DNA of 64,000 nt from Thermoanaerobacterales bacterium (GCA_012840135.1 DUMA01000023.1:124001-188000), one strand, 5' to 3'. Shown: positions 1-9,176, counted from the stretch's first letter. The notes: generated by a model not told the origin, from the letters alone. Program-made: numbers and translations.

Positions 1-304
1 ATTCTTTTATCACTGCCCTGTTAAGACCTTCTATCAATACCCTTATGGTATCCTGAGGCATTTTCAAAAGCTGTTTGATTTTGGCCACCGTTCCGGCGGC
101 ATATATTTCATCTTCATCGGGAAAATCAGTTTTAGCGTCTTTCTGAGCCACCAGCAAAATCTTCTGGTCCATTATCATGGCTTCTTCCAGAGCGCCTATC
201 GACTTGTCCCGTCCTACGTCAAAGTGAAGCACCATGTTTGGAAAAACCAAAAGGCCCCTAAGGGGCAGCAGAGGTATGGTGCGAACTGCCTCGAATTTAA
301 TCAC
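1..304 (-). CDS. lon: Lon protease (LonA), N-terminal part, cut by window edge
   Basis: N-terminal ~101 residues of the cytosolic ATP-dependent Lon protease, which degrades misfolded and regulatory proteins. Reading leftward, the protein begins [15 protein letters not shown] and continues with [19 protein letters not shown], the typical start of the Lon substrate-binding (LAN) domain, then a segment ending in [12 protein letters not shown]. The start is taken as GTG at 304-302, preceded by an AGGGGGA Shine-Dalgarno site about six bases away. It lies 114 bases downstream of lonB on the same strand, the usual lonB-lonA order of Firmicutes. The ATPase and Ser-Lys protease domains lie outside the window. 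Confidence 0.93.
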   Translation of the reverse strand, partial: MIKFEAVRTIPLLPLRGLLVFPNMVLHFDVGRDKSIGALEEAMIMDQKILLVAQKDAKTDFPDEDEIYAAGTVAKIKQLLKMPQDTIRVLIEGLNRAVIKE

Positions 305-418
305 AAATATTCCCCCTACAAACTCACCTTTTTAATATCTATTCTATAAAAATTCACCAATTCCTTCCCATTCAAAGCAAAATAACAGGAGGGGCCGCAG
401 AGAAAGACGGGAGCCTTT

Positions 419-2131
419 CTATTCCGATATTCGGCTTCCCGCTTTTGATAACAGCGGCAGGTTTAACTGGTGCGCCGGTAAATCTTCACGGTGGTATCGA
501 TCTGCCGTGCTGCGTTTATCAAAAATCAATGCGTGCTCCATTACTTCTTCGATCCTTTCTATCGGTATTATCTTCAAGTCTATGGTCTTAAACATTTCCT
601 GCCAGTTTTCCCTGGGGATGATGACAGTCTTTACCCCCGCCCTGCGAGCCGCCTCGATCTTTGGTATAACGCCCCCGATGGGCTTCACATAACCCCTTAC
701 AGAAAGTTCTCCCGTCATGGCAACTTCATTGTTCACAGGCATATTTGTTATGGCCGAGTAAATCGACGTGGCTATGGTTACACCGGCGGACGGGCCATCG
801 ATGGGAACACCGCCGGGAAAATTGAGGTGTATGTCATAATCCCTGGGGTCTACATCCAGATATTTCCGGAGCACCGTAATCACATTGTCCACCGATCCCC
901 TGGCAGTACCCTTCCTCCTGAGTCTGTGAACATTACCCCCCATTTCTTCTTCTTCCACAACTCCTGTAACTGAAAGAGTTCCACGGCCCTTTTCGGTAAG
1001 AATGGCAGTTGTTTCAATTTCAAGCAGGGTGCCCATGTTGGGGCCGTAAACCGCCAGTCCGTAAGCAAGGCCTATCTGTGGCGTGGAACTTACCTTCTTC
1101 TCGGGTCTCGGCGGATACTGCCCGCTGTTTATGACCCATTCCACATCTCTGGCTTCCAGCCTTCTCCTGTTCTCGGTCATGGCAAGGCCTGCCGCCATCT
1201 GGATGATATTTACCGCTTCACGCCCATTGGTGGCGTATTTTTTTATGATATTAAGAGACAAATCGTCCATTTCAAAGTTTATTTTTTTGACAGCATTTCT
1301 TGCTATTATGCCAATGTCTTCAGGAGAAAGTGGCTGGAAAAATATTTCCAGGCATCTCGAACGAATGGCCGGGGGGATTTCCTCAGGGGTCCTCGTGGTG
1401 GCTCCGATGAGCCGGAAATCTGCAGGCAGGCCATTTTGAAAGATCTCATGTATGTGCCTCGGGATATTTGTATCCTCACTACTATAATAGGCACTTTCGA
1501 GAAAGACCTTGCGATCTTCCAGCACCTTCAGCAGCTTGTTCATCTGTATAGGGTGAAGTTCTCCAATCTCATCTATAAATAAAACTCCTCCGTGAGCCTT
1601 TGTTACGGCGCCCGGCTTTGGCTGGGGTATGCCCGCAATCCCCAGCGGCCCCGCTCCCTGATATATGGGGTCGTGGACCGAACCTATCAGTGGGTCCGCT
1701 ATACCCCTCTCATCAAACCTGGCAATGGTGGCATCCACTTCCACGAATTTAGCATCAGGCTTGAATGGGGACCCCGGAGTCCTCTTGGCCTCTTCCAGCA
1801 CCAGCCTGGCCGCCGCCGTTTTACCTATACCAGGCGGACCGTATATTATAACGTGCTGGGGATTGGGGCCGCACAGAGCCGCCCTCAGAGCCTTCAGGCC
1901 ATCGGCTTGCCCTACAATTTCTTCAAAGGAAGCCGGTCGCGTTTTTTCCGCCAGAGGCTGGGTGAGGGATATCTCCCTCATCTTCTGAAGCTTATCCATT
2001 TCCTTTCTGGATTCCCGGTCCACCGCTACCCTGCTGCCCTGCTGGCTTTTAAGCAGATTTAAAAAATAAAGCCCGATAACCACCGCAAAAAAAATTTGTA
2101 TCAGGCTCAGGAGATTCAAAGTTACGTTCAC
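419..2131 (-). CDS. lonB: LonB, membrane-anchored ATP-dependent Lon-type protease
   Basis: A 570-residue AAA+ serine protease, in Bacillus a forespore-associated Lon paralogue. Residues ~3-25 form one hydrophobic anchor (LLSLIQIFFAVVIGLYFLNL). The AAA+ domain follows with Walker A GPPGIGKT and Walker B GGVLFIDEIGEL. The C-terminal Lon protease domain has the catalytic serine in GPSAG and the lysine in the GGVIPKIEAARRAG segment. The start is set at GTG 2131, because GGGAGGAAT lies directly upstream and the protein then begins like Bacillus LonB; the longer reading from 2221 adds a leader without a ribosome site. It lies between clpX and lonA, and terminator-like hairpins separate it from clpX, so it is probably transcribed separately. 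Confidence 0.93.
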   Translation of the reverse strand: MNVTLNLLSLIQIFFAVVIGLYFLNLLKSQQGSRVAVDRESRKEMDKLQKMREISLTQPLAEKTRPASFEEIVGQADGLKALRAALCGPNPQHVIIYGPPGIGKTAAARLVLEEAKRTPGSPFKPDAKFVEVDATIARFDERGIADPLIGSVHDPIYQGAGPLGIAGIPQPKPGAVTKAHGGVLFIDEIGELHPIQMNKLLKVLEDRKVFLESAYYSSEDTNIPRHIHEIFQNGLPADFRLIGATTRTPEEIPPAIRSRCLEIFFQPLSPEDIGIIARNAVKKINFEMDDLSLNIIKKYATNGREAVNIIQMAAGLAMTENRRRLEARDVEWVINSGQYPPRPEKKVSSTPQIGLAYGLAVYGPNMGTLLEIETTAILTEKGRGTLSVTGVVEEEEMGGNVHRLRRKGTARGSVDNVITVLRKYLDVDPRDYDIHLNFPGGVPIDGPSAGVTIATSIYSAITNMPVNNEVAMTGELSVRGYVKPIGGVIPKIEAARRAGVKTVIIPRENWQEMFKTIDLKIIPIERIEEVMEHALIFDKRSTADRYHREDLPAHQLNLPLLSKAGSRISE

Positions 2132-2213
2132 AAATATTCCTCCCTTCCCGAACATCCGGTATTTCTTATTATAACCTCGAAGATTTAATTTATCCTGGAA
2201 AGGGAAGTAAAAA

Positions 2214-2289
2214 TAAAACACCGCTTTTTAGTCGTATATCCTAAATGCGGTGTTTATCTGAAATTTGAGGCTACCCCCGAGGGTAGCCA
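2214..2289 (-). terminator. Double hairpin terminator after clpX
   Basis: Two inverted repeats follow the clpX stop codon. The first is a perfect GGCTACCC/GGGTAGCC hairpin at 2270-2289. The second pairs AACACCGC with GCGGTGTT (2217-2261) and on the minus strand runs into TTATTTTT, as in an intrinsic terminator. Together they separate the clpP-clpX unit from lonB. Confidence 0.7.
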
Positions 2290-2293
2290 TAAT

Positions 2294-3559
2294 TTATGCC
2301 GTGACCTCTTTCTTTTTTCCTTTCTTGCGTTCCGCTGTAACTATAATGGGTTCCTCATGGTTGAGGATGACCTCTTTTGTTACCACGCATTTGGCAATAT
2401 CGTTTCTCCTCGGTATTTCATACATGACATCCAGCATTATATCTTCCAGAATGGCCCTCAAGCCCCTGGCGCCCGTTTTACGCTTTATGGCTTCCTGGGC
2501 TATCAGCGCCAGGGCATCGTCGGTAAACTCGAGCTGTGCATTGTCCATTTCGAACAACTTTTGAAACTGTTTCACCAGTGCGTTCTTGGGTTCCTTCAGT
2601 ATCCTTATTAGAGCTTTTTCATCCAGAGCATCCAGAGTAACTATTATGGGCACCCTTCCCACAAATTCTGGTATCATGCCGTATTTCAGCAAGTCTTCGG
2701 GCATCATATGTTTTAATATTTCACCCACATTTTTTTCTTCCTGGCTCTGGATTTCGGCACCAAAACCTATGGATTTTTTACCTATGCGGTTTTTTATAAT
2801 CTTTTCGATTCCTTCGAAAGCTCCCCCGCAGATGAATAGTATATTGGTGGTATCAATCTGTATGAATTCCTGATGGGGATGCTTGCGGCCACCCTGCGGC
2901 GGCACACTGGCAATAGTGCCTTCCAGTATCTTGAGCAACGCCTGCTGCACGCCTTCTCCCGAAACGTCTCTGGTGATGGAGGGATTTTCGGATTTGCGAG
3001 CTATTTTATCTATCTCGTCAATATATACTATACCCTTTTCCGCTTTTTCCACATCGTAGTCGGCAGCCTGGATAAGTTTTAACAAAATATTTTCCACATC
3101 TTCTCCCACATAGCCCGCCTCGGTAAGAGAAGTGGCATCGGCTATGGCAAAGGGCACGTTCAGAATCTTGGCTAGGGTCTGAGCGAGAAGCGTTTTGCCG
3201 CTGCCCGTGGGACCGAGCATTATAATATTGCTCTTTTGAAGCTCCACATCATCCATCTTGACGTCGGAATTTATGCGCTTATAATGGTTGTAAACAGCCA
3301 CCGAAAGTATTTTTTTTGCCTGTTCCTGCCCTACCACGTACTGGTCAAGAACTTCTTTTATTTCATGAGGTTTTGGAATGTCTGTAAAATCCATCTCGGC
3401 TTCTTCGCCGAATTCTTCTTCTATGATTTCGTTGCAGAGCTCAATACACTCATCACAGATATATACTCCCGGCCCCGCTACCAGTTTTCTAACCTGATCC
3501 TGGGTTTTGCCGCAAAAGGAACACTTGAGCTGGCCTTTTTCATCACTGAACTTAAACAT
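2294..3559 (-). CDS. clpX: ClpX, ATP-dependent unfoldase subunit of ClpXP
   Basis: A 421-residue cytosolic AAA+ unfoldase that recognises tagged substrates and threads them into ClpP. The N-terminal C4 zinc-binding domain is clear (CSFCGKTQ at ~15-22 and CDECIELC at ~35-42). The AAA+ module has Walker A GPTGSGKT, the pore loop GYVGEDVE, Walker [10 protein letters not shown], and the IGF loop used to dock ClpP (KSIGFGAE). Length and order match the family. It starts 21 bases after clpP ends, so the two are probably cotranscribed. The C-terminal tail [10 protein letters not shown] is lysine-rich. Confidence 0.97.
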   Translation of the reverse strand: MFKFSDEKGQLKCSFCGKTQDQVRKLVAGPGVYICDECIELCNEIIEEEFGEEAEMDFTDIPKPHEIKEVLDQYVVGQEQAKKILSVAVYNHYKRINSDVKMDDVELQKSNIIMLGPTGSGKTLLAQTLAKILNVPFAIADATSLTEAGYVGEDVENILLKLIQAADYDVEKAEKGIVYIDEIDKIARKSENPSITRDVSGEGVQQALLKILEGTIASVPPQGGRKHPHQEFIQIDTTNILFICGGAFEGIEKIIKNRIGKKSIGFGAEIQSQEEKNVGEILKHMMPEDLLKYGMIPEFVGRVPIIVTLDALDEKALIRILKEPKNALVKQFQKLFEMDNAQLEFTDDALALIAQEAIKRKTGARGLRAILEDIMLDVMYEIPRRNDIAKCVVTKEVILNHEEPIIVTAERKKGKKKEVTA

Positions 3560-3580
3560 AATAACACTCTCCTTTCAAGC

Positions 3581-4165
3581 TTACTTCCTCTTGTGGATCA
3601 CCTCGTCAATCAGGCCATATTCCCGGGCTTCTTCCGCTGACATAAAGTAATCCCTGTCGGTATCCTTTTCTATCCTTTCAATGGGCTGTCTTGTATGTTT
3701 TGAAAGTATTCCATTGAGCACTTCTCTCAGGCGCAATATTTCCCTGGCATGGGTTTCTATGTCCACGGCTTTTCCCTGCACTCCGCCCCAGGGCTGGTGG
3801 ATCATTATGCGGGAATTGGGCAGGGCGTAACGCTTGCCATCGGCTCCAGCAGTCAGCAACACTGCCCCCATGCTGGCAGCCAGACCCATACACATGGTGG
3901 ACACCTTCGGCTTGATGTACTGCATGGTGTCGTAAATGGCAAGGCCTGCCGTCACAGAACCTCCGGGACTGTTTATATAAAGAAATATGTCCTTGTCGGG
4001 GTCTTCCGATTCCAGATACAGCATTTGTGCGATAACCAGACTAGATACAGTATCATCAATGGGAGTCCCTATAAAAATGATGCGCTCTTTCAAAAGCCTC
4101 GAGTAAATGTCAAAGGCCCTTTCTCCCCGGTTTGTTTGTTCTACTACAATAGGTACCAAGCTCAA
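3581..4165 (-). CDS. clpP: ClpP, ATP-dependent Clp protease proteolytic subunit
   Basis: A 194-residue serine peptidase that forms the tetradecameric proteolytic chamber for ClpX and other Clp ATPases. The catalytic triad is visible: Ser in GLAASMGA, His in [10 protein letters not shown] and Asp in [10 protein letters not shown]. The N-terminus [20 protein letters not shown] is typical of processed ClpP. It lies between tig and clpX on the same strand (43 and 21 base gaps), the common clostridial order tig-clpP-clpX. Confidence 0.97.
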   Translation of the reverse strand: MSLVPIVVEQTNRGERAFDIYSRLLKERIIFIGTPIDDTVSSLVIAQMLYLESEDPDKDIFLYINSPGGSVTAGLAIYDTMQYIKPKVSTMCMGLAASMGAVLLTAGADGKRYALPNSRIMIHQPWGGVQGKAVDIETHAREILRLREVLNGILSKHTRQPIERIEKDTDRDYFMSAEEAREYGLIDEVIHKRK

Positions 4166-4208
4166 TTAAAAAACCTCCTTAAAAAAATCATGCTCCCCTT
4201 CTGCCCCA

Positions 4209-5603
4209 TCATTCATTGGTTGCATTTTGTACCTGAGCTTCCTCAGATCCGGTATGTTCTTCCTCATCTGCAAAATTACCCTGCTCCTGCTCATTTTTTA
4301 TGTCTTCTAGCTTCTTTTCCGTTATTTTTGCATTGGAGATGAGGAAATCAAAAATTTTCTTCGTCAAAATCGTGTCCTTTATTCCGGAAATATCCTCGGG
4401 TTTCAGGTTATTTTTGTACTCTTCGACGGTCTTGTTGGCCAGATCTGCATATTTCTTAATTTCAGCATCGGTTTCTTCATCGGTTACCGTAATTCCCTCA
4501 CGCCTTGCCACTTCTTCAAGTATGAGCGAGGATTTCACATTCACATGAGCTTTTTCATGGAATTTTGCCCTGAACTCCTCAGGGGTTATCTTAGTGGCTT
4601 CCATGTAAGTTTTTAAGTCATATCCCCTCATCTTTAGATTAATGGCAAAATCCATGATTAACCGGTCTATCTCTCTGTGAATCATGACATGGGGAATATC
4701 GACTTCGGTGGTTTTCATAAGCTTATCGATTATGGAAGATTTCAACGAGCCTTCTTCAATAGCTTTGGCTCTTTGTACCAATTTATTCCTTATGTCATTT
4801 TTTAATTCCTCAAGGGTGTCAAACTCGCTGACATCTTTGGCAAACTCATCATCCAGAGGGGAAAGTTCCTTTTTCTTGAGTTCTTTCAAGGTCACGCTGA
4901 ATACAGCCGATTTTCCAGCCAGACTTTCAACTTTGTAGTCTTCCGGAAACGTAACGCTAATTTCTTTTTTTTCTCCCGGATTCATGCCAACAACCTGATC
5001 TTCAAAACCGTCAACAAAAGCTCCGGAACCCAGCTCAAGAGGATAGTTTTCTGCCTTTCCGCCCTCAAAGGGTTTATCGTCAATCTTGCCGTCAAAATCT
5101 ATCACAGCTATGTCTCCCTTACAGGCCGGTCTGTCTTCCACTGCAACAAGTCTGGCATTTTTTTCCTGAATGGCAGCAAGCTCTTTTTCTACGTCCTCTT
5201 CAGTTACATTATACACCACTTTTTCAACTTCTAATCCTTTATATTCTTTTAATTTTACCTCGGGTCTTACCGTAACCTCAGCTTTGGCAATCATGGGCTT
5301 GCCCTTTTCTATCTGTTCGATATCATATCTGGGCTGGTCCACGGGCTCCAGGTGATATTCCTCCACGCCCTGCTGATAAGCCTGGGGCAAGATGATTTCC
5401 GCCGCATCCTCATAGAAAACTTCCGGTCCATAGTGCATTTCGATGAGCTTTCTTGGAGCCTTTCCTCTTCTGAAGCCAGGGATTGCAAACCTCTTGACAT
5501 TTTTCCGGTAGGCCTGCTCCATGGCCTTTTCAAATTGTTCCTCATCTACTTCAAATTTGAGATGAGCAGTGTTATTTTCTATTTTTTCCAGACTGATTTT
5601 CAT
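4209..5603 (-). CDS. tig: Trigger factor, ribosome-associated chaperone / prolyl isomerase
   Basis: A 464-residue trigger factor that binds the ribosome exit tunnel and shields nascent chains. The N-terminal domain carries the ribosome-docking signature GFRRGKAPRKLIE (~43-55). An FKBP-type isomerase domain follows (GDIAVIDFDGK ... GSGAFVDGFEDQVVGM, ~157-215), and then the long helical C-terminal domain with an acidic tail. The start is ATG 5603 (MKISLEKIE), preceded by AAGGAGGAG; the upstream ATG at 5657 has no such site. It is the first gene of the tig-clpP-clpX block. Confidence 0.96.
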   Translation of the reverse strand: MKISLEKIENNTAHLKFEVDEEQFEKAMEQAYRKNVKRFAIPGFRRGKAPRKLIEMHYGPEVFYEDAAEIILPQAYQQGVEEYHLEPVDQPRYDIEQIEKGKPMIAKAEVTVRPEVKLKEYKGLEVEKVVYNVTEEDVEKELAAIQEKNARLVAVEDRPACKGDIAVIDFDGKIDDKPFEGGKAENYPLELGSGAFVDGFEDQVVGMNPGEKKEISVTFPEDYKVESLAGKSAVFSVTLKELKKKELSPLDDEFAKDVSEFDTLEELKNDIRNKLVQRAKAIEEGSLKSSIIDKLMKTTEVDIPHVMIHREIDRLIMDFAINLKMRGYDLKTYMEATKITPEEFRAKFHEKAHVNVKSSLILEEVARREGITVTDEETDAEIKKYADLANKTVEEYKNNLKPEDISGIKDTILTKKIFDFLISNAKITEKKLEDIKNEQEQGNFADEEEHTGSEEAQVQNATNE

Positions 5604-5681
5604 TATGCTCCTCCTTGCATTTTTCGGCCTTTCTTTTGCCATTATATTATAACACAAAATTTATGTATTATCTATAATAAA

Positions 5682-5709
5682 TAAAACAACACCCCGGCAT
5701 GCGCCGAGG
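5682..5709 (-). terminator. Terminator of the seven-tRNA operon
   Basis: On the minus strand CCTCGGC and GCCGGGG pair (one G-T) around a GCAT loop, followed by the T-rich run TGTTGTTTTATT. It lies 17 bases past tRNA-Leu, the last gene of the tRNA cluster. Confidence 0.7.
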
Positions 5710-5725
5710 TAGTAAATCCTTTCTA

Positions 5726-5809
5726 TGGTGCGGGCAAGAGGATTTGAACCTCCACGGAAAATCCACCAGATCCTAAGTCTGGCGCGTCTGCCAGTTCCGC
5801 CATGCCCGC
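5726..5809 (-). tRNA. tRNA-Leu (anticodon TAG)
   Basis: The acceptor GCGGGCA/TGCCCGC closes the molecule and CCA is encoded. The anticodon stem CCAGA/TCTGG holds loop CTTAGGA, giving anticodon TAG. The T-loop is GTTCAAATCC. A long variable arm is present, as expected for a class II tRNA. It is the last gene of the cluster. Confidence 0.95.
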
Positions 5810-5810
5810 A

Positions 5811-5886
5811 TGGTGAGCCATGGTGGACTCGAACCACCGACACCCTGATTAAAAGTCAGGTGCTCTGCCGCCTGAGCTAATGGCCC
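5811..5886 (-). tRNA. tRNA-Lys (anticodon TTT)
   Basis: The anticodon stem CCTGA/TCAGG encloses CTTTTAA, so the anticodon is TTT. D-arm TAGCTCAG and T-arm GGTTCGAGTCC are canonical and CCA is encoded. One base separates it from tRNA-Leu. Confidence 0.95.
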
Positions 5887-5887
5887 A

Positions 5888-5961
5888 TGGCTGGGGCGGC
5901 AGGATTCGAACCTACGATACAGGATCCAAAGTCCCGTGCCTTACCGCTTGGCTACGCCCCA
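5888..5961 (-). tRNA. tRNA-Gln (anticodon TTG)
   Basis: The anticodon stem CGGGA/TCCTG encloses CTTTGGA, giving TTG. The acceptor begins TGGGGCG, typical of tRNA-Gln, with encoded CCA. Palindromic repeat copy A lies directly upstream of it in the transcript. Confidence 0.95.
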
Positions 5962-5963
5962 TC

Positions 5964-6060
5964 TCGATGTTTGATGTTCGGAATTCGAAATTCGATTAAG
6001 TCGGAATTGCCGGAGGCAATTCCTTCTATTCGAATCTCGTACTTCAAATCTCGAATTTCT
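5964..6060. repeat. Heptad-armed palindromic repeat, copy A
   Basis: An intergenic element inside the tRNA operon. The left arm is five in-register 7-bp units (TCGATGT, TTGATGT, TCGGAAT, TCGAAAT, TCGATTA). A conserved ATTAAGT follows, then a perfect hairpin GGAATTGCC-GGA-GGCAATTCC, the conserved TTCTATTC, and a right arm that on the other strand is again heptads (TTCGAGA, TTTGAAG, TACGAGA, TTCGAAT). Copies B and C share the ATTAAGT and TTCTATTC cores but differ in arm and hairpin sequence. No coding capacity is apparent. Confidence 0.85.
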
Positions 6061-6065
6061 AAAAT

Positions 6066-6143
6066 TGGGGTGGATAGTGGGACTCGAACCCACGACCTCC
6101 AGAGCCACAATCTGGCGTTCTAACCAACTGAACTATATCCACC
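6066..6143 (-). tRNA. tRNA-His (anticodon GTG)
   Basis: The anticodon stem CCAGA/TCTGG encloses TTGTGGC, giving GTG. The extra 5' G opposite discriminator C, diagnostic of tRNA-His, is encoded. T-arm GGGTTCGAGTCCC is canonical and CCA is encoded. Confidence 0.95.
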
Positions 6144-6146
6144 ATA

Positions 6147-6223
<77 letters not shown>

Positions 6224-6300
6224 TGGAGCGGGAAACGGGATTCGAACCCGCGACATTCAGCTTGGAAGGCTGACGCTCTAGCCAGCTGAGCTATTCCCGC
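6224..6300 (-). tRNA. tRNA-Gly (anticodon TCC)
   Basis: The anticodon stem TCAGC/GCTGA encloses CTTCCAA, giving TCC. The acceptor GCGGGAA pairs with TTCCCGC and CCA is encoded. Confidence 0.95.
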
Positions 6301-6306
6301 ACATTT

Positions 6307-6407
6307 CAGATGTCGGATGCCAGAAGTCGGATGTCAGATTAAGTAAATTTTACTAAGGTAAAATTCTTCTATTCCGACCTCTGATTTCTGACCTCTTACT
6401 TCTGATT
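6307..6407. repeat. Heptad-armed palindromic repeat, copy B
   Basis: The left arm is five 7-bp units in register (CAGATGT, CGGATGC, CAGAAGT, CGGATGT, CAGATTA). Then come AGT, the hairpin AATTTTAC-TAAG-GTAAAATT, the shared CTTCTATTC, and a right arm that on the minus strand reads ATCAGAA, GTAAGAG, GTCAGAA, ATCAGAG, GTCGGAA. The heptad consensus differs from copy A, but both arms of this copy changed in parallel. It lies between tRNA-Gly and tRNA-Pro and touches the tRNA-Pro CCA end. Confidence 0.85.
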
Positions 6408-6484
6408 TGGTCGGGGCAGAGGGATTTGAACCCCCGACTCCATGGTCCCAAACCATGTGCGCTACCAAACTGCGCTATGCCCCG
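6408..6484 (-). tRNA. tRNA-Pro (anticodon TGG)
   Basis: The anticodon stem CATGG/CCATG encloses TTTGGGA, giving TGG. The acceptor CGGGGCA pairs with TGCCCCG and CCA is encoded. It is the first gene of the cluster, just downstream of a strong promoter. Confidence 0.95.
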
Positions 6485-6505
6485 CCGTCCTTTAAGACAT
6501 AGTAT

Positions 6506-6534
6506 AGTATACATTAAATAAAAAAACGAGTCAA
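6506..6534 (-). promoter_or_regulatory. Sigma-A promoter of the tRNA operon
   Basis: On the minus strand TTGACT and TATACT are separated by exactly 17 bases, about 20 bases before tRNA-Pro. Near-consensus spacing and sequence fit a strong tRNA promoter. Confidence 0.8.
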
Positions 6535-6617
6535 GATTATTTTATCATATCTTTATCTTATTTTCAAACCCATTTTATTTTAATTTCCAAAAATTAGCCT
6601 TGCCACAAACGCTGCAG

Positions 6618-6808
6618 TCACAAGGCTCTGAAAATCCCTATGGCCACCAGCATAGCCACTAGATAGGGTATAACCATGACGGCAATGGCAAATCCTTTTT
6701 TTGCACCATCGGTAAAGGATTCATAGATTTTACCTTTTTAAAATAGCCCAGAACGGCGATACCAAAAATCATAGCCGGCATTGCGCAAACTGAAATAGCG
6801 TCTACCAT
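6618..6808 (-). pseudogene. spmB: Remnant of spore maturation protein B (SpmB)
   Basis: A broken fragment of the SpmB/nucleoside-recognition membrane protein. From ATG 6808 the first frame reads MVDAISVCAMPAMIFGIAV then LGYFKK. A one-base deletion in an A-run then shifts the frame, and the second frame continues YESFTDGAKKGFAIAV then MVIPYLVAMLVAIGIFRAL before a TGA. The GAKKGF and IPYLVAMLVAIGIFRA segments match the N-terminal third of SpmB, which is normally ~175 residues; the rest is missing and no spmA is nearby. It sits in the 350-base gap between the tRNA promoter and rdgB. Confidence 0.75.
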
Positions 6809-6838
6809 CTGTGAAAGATAACAAAAAACAGGTTTATG

Positions 6839-7432
6839 TTAAACCTGTTCCTTTATCAGATGCATTTTCATCTTCCGGACTGCCAATGCCCGGTGGCTTA
6901 TCCTGTTTTTTTCCTGATCGGTCAGCTCCGCCATGGTTTTATCAAATTGCGGAAGATAAAAAATGGGGTCATAGCCGAAACCATGTTCCCCTCTGGGGGC
7001 TGTAGCGATCATCCCTTCGCAAAAACCGCGCTCGATGAAAAAACCATCATCGGGAAAAACAAGAGCCAGGCTGCACACAAAACGGGCCTGCCTTCTTTGC
7101 CAAGGTATATTCTTCATTTCGGACAATAATTTTTCAATATTGTCTCTGTCGGAAGCATCCTCCCCCGCATAGCGGGCCGTATATATGCCGGGCATGCCGG
7201 CCAGGGCTTTTACTTCCAGGCCCGAGTCATCTCCCAGAGCCGCAAATCCCGTTTGGGCTGCGACGGTCTTAGCCTTGATCAGCGCATTTTCATCAAAACT
7301 ACTTCCATCCTCGTGGATCTCTATAGGGGGGAAATCTGCCAGGGACAGGATTCTGTACGGCAGTCCCTCCAGCATTTGTTTAAACTCCGATAGTTTCCCC
7401 GAATTTTTTGTAGCGATCACAAGAGTTTTCAT
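6839..7432 (-). CDS. rdgB: XTP/dITP diphosphatase (RdgB/HAM1 family)
   Basis: A 197-residue cytosolic house-cleaning enzyme that hydrolyses ITP, dITP and XTP to monophosphates. Diagnostic segments are the N-terminal LVIATKNSGKLSEF, the metal/catalytic GDDSGLEV, PGIYTARYAG, GFGYDPIF and the C-terminal SHRALAVRKM. Length is standard. It begins seven bases after rph ends and is probably translated from the same mRNA; gerM-rph-rdgB is also the Bacillus order. Confidence 0.96.
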   Translation of the reverse strand: MKTLVIATKNSGKLSEFKQMLEGLPYRILSLADFPPIEIHEDGSSFDENALIKAKTVAAQTGFAALGDDSGLEVKALAGMPGIYTARYAGEDASDRDNIEKLLSEMKNIPWQRRQARFVCSLALVFPDDGFFIERGFCEGMIATAPRGEHGFGYDPIFYLPQFDKTMAELTDQEKNRISHRALAVRKMKMHLIKEQV

Positions 7433-7439
7433 TTCGGCC

Positions 7440-8165
7440 TCATTTCAGCGTGTCTGCCAGAACTTTCTTTTGGATGTCAATAAGCTCAAATATTCCCTTC
7501 TGGGCCATATTGAGCAACTCATCGAGGTCCTGCCGAGTAAAGGGAAAGGCTTCTCCTGTCCCCTGGATTTCTACCATCTGACCTTTATCGGTCATGACCA
7601 CATTCATATCAACCTGGGCTTTGGAATCTTCTAAAAATCTAAGATCCAGCAACTTCTCCCCATCCACTATGCCCACGCTGATGGCCGCAACAAAACTATT
7701 GATCGGTATTGTCTCTATGATTTTATTATCCTTCAATGTCCTCAATGCATCAACCAGCGCAAGAAAAGCTCCGGTGATGGATGCGGTCCTTGTGCCGCCA
7801 TCGGCCTGTATAACATCGCAGTCAAGCCATATGGTCCTTTCCCCCAAAGCCGACAGATTTACCACAGATCTTAAGGCTCTTCCTATAAGCCTCTGTATTT
7901 CCATTGTCCTGCCGCTGGGCCGGAGGGTTTCTCTGGCATTTCTAATCTCAGTAGCCCTGGGGAGCATGGCATACTCTGCGGTAATCCAACCCTGCCCTTT
8001 GCCCCTTAAAAACGGAGGCACTTTATCATCTACCGTGGCGGTACATATCACTTTTGTATCTCCCGCTTCAATAAGCACCGAACCTTCGGCATATTTGTTA
8101 AAATTGCGGGTTATAGTGACAGGTCTTATTTCATCATTTGCTCTACCGTCTATTCTTGCCAACAA
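7440..8165 (-). CDS. rph: Ribonuclease PH
   Basis: A 241-residue phosphorolytic 3'-5' exoribonuclease that trims tRNA 3' ends. The family signature is clear: [38 protein letters not shown], the phosphate-binding region RALRSVVNL, and [18 protein letters not shown]. Length is normal. It lies between gerM and rdgB, all on the minus strand with short gaps. Confidence 0.97.
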   Translation of the reverse strand: MLARIDGRANDEIRPVTITRNFNKYAEGSVLIEAGDTKVICTATVDDKVPPFLRGKGQGWITAEYAMLPRATEIRNARETLRPSGRTMEIQRLIGRALRSVVNLSALGERTIWLDCDVIQADGGTRTASITGAFLALVDALRTLKDNKIIETIPINSFVAAISVGIVDGEKLLDLRFLEDSKAQVDMNVVMTDKGQMVEIQGTGEAFPFTRQDLDELLNMAQKGIFELIDIQKKVLADTLK

Positions 8166-8176
8166 ATCTCATCCTC

Positions 8177-9175
8177 TCAAATATTGCTTGGATTGACATA
8201 AAGGGGTTTTAAAATGGGATTTTCAAGCACGGTGCCTTCCGGTAAAACCCCCGCCTTTCCCTCTACCTGCAGGCTAACTTTTTCTACGCCGGGAAACTGA
8301 GACACTGTCAATACCACCGAGTTTACCAGCGCCTGTTCCACATCCAGGCCGCCGCCGTAGCCTTCAATCTCTTTAGAAAAGTTGACGACTACCTCGGATT
8401 CCTTCTGGTTCACATCCAGCACTTTTGTATCCTCGGGCAAAACAGAAACCAGGCCCATATTGCCTGCAGGCCCTTTTACAAGTTCTTCAACGGCGGTCTT
8501 TATCATATTGTCGCTTTTTTTGACCATCCTGGTGACAGGAACAAAATAGGTAAAACTTCCATTCTTGCTGCTGGACTTAAAGTACAGCGTGACAGGTACT
8601 GAATCCCCGGTGGCAGCACCGGCAGGTTCCAAATTGATCTTTTCTCTATAAAGCACATCTTTTAGCACGGTACCTTTAGGGCATTTTTTCAGCGGCTTGC
8701 CGTTCACCAGAATCTGGACCTTTTCAACAGCCGGAAATTCCGTCAAAGTATAAACCACTGCATTGATAGCATTTTGCTCCGCCACCTTATCCGCGGAATT
8801 TAAAAATTCCTTACTGAAATCCACCTTGGCAAGGCCATCTCTGATCGTCATTCCAAGAATCTTTGTTCCTTCCGGCAGAGAAGGTTTGAGGCCCTTTTCT
8901 GCCAGCTCTGCCTTCAGCTCAGGGCTGTCTACAAGACATTCCAGAGCGGCTTTGCCGATACCTTCAACCCACGGAATATCTTTTGTTACGGGCACCAGAA
9001 GGTCGTTTTCATTTACAAAATAAAATACCGTTTTTCTCATGTTGGCCTGAACCTGTTCGGTTTCATCCGTCGATGGAGGTAATGATTTGTCTTCACTCTT
9101 CTTGAAAAGGCCGCACCCTGCAATGCTGAAAACCAGACCCATCAGGATTATTAAACACATTACCTTTTTTGGCAT
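8177..9175 (-). CDS. gerM: GerM-type lipoprotein with two GerMN domains
   Basis: A 332-residue lipoprotein: hydrophobic signal then lipobox SIAGC (Cys ~21). Two repeated GerMN domains follow, each with a VYFVN/LYF-type first strand, a GP or SPEL loop, and a closing block ending in V(N)GKPL or VEGKA. GerM proteins act in sporulation and germination; GerMN domains are thought to mediate assembly in the sporangial envelope. Position next to rph matches Bacillus gerM-rph, supporting the symbol. Its Shine-Dalgarno site lies inside an inverted repeat that could control translation. Confidence 0.88.
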   Translation of the reverse strand: MPKKVMCLIILMGLVFSIAGCGLFKKSEDKSLPPSTDETEQVQANMRKTVFYFVNENDLLVPVTKDIPWVEGIGKAALECLVDSPELKAELAEKGLKPSLPEGTKILGMTIRDGLAKVDFSKEFLNSADKVAEQNAINAVVYTLTEFPAVEKVQILVNGKPLKKCPKGTVLKDVLYREKINLEPAGAATGDSVPVTLYFKSSSKNGSFTYFVPVTRMVKKSDNMIKTAVEELVKGPAGNMGLVSVLPEDTKVLDVNQKESEVVVNFSKEIEGYGGGLDVEQALVNSVVLTVSQFPGVEKVSLQVEGKAGVLPEGTVLENPILKPLYVNPSNI

Positions 9176-9176
9176 G

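Noticed and set aside
491-1988. Open frames opposite lonB (for example 491-973 and 1592-2062 plus)
   Set aside because: They lie fully opposite a well-supported gene, have no ribosome sites, and give protein sequences without family features.
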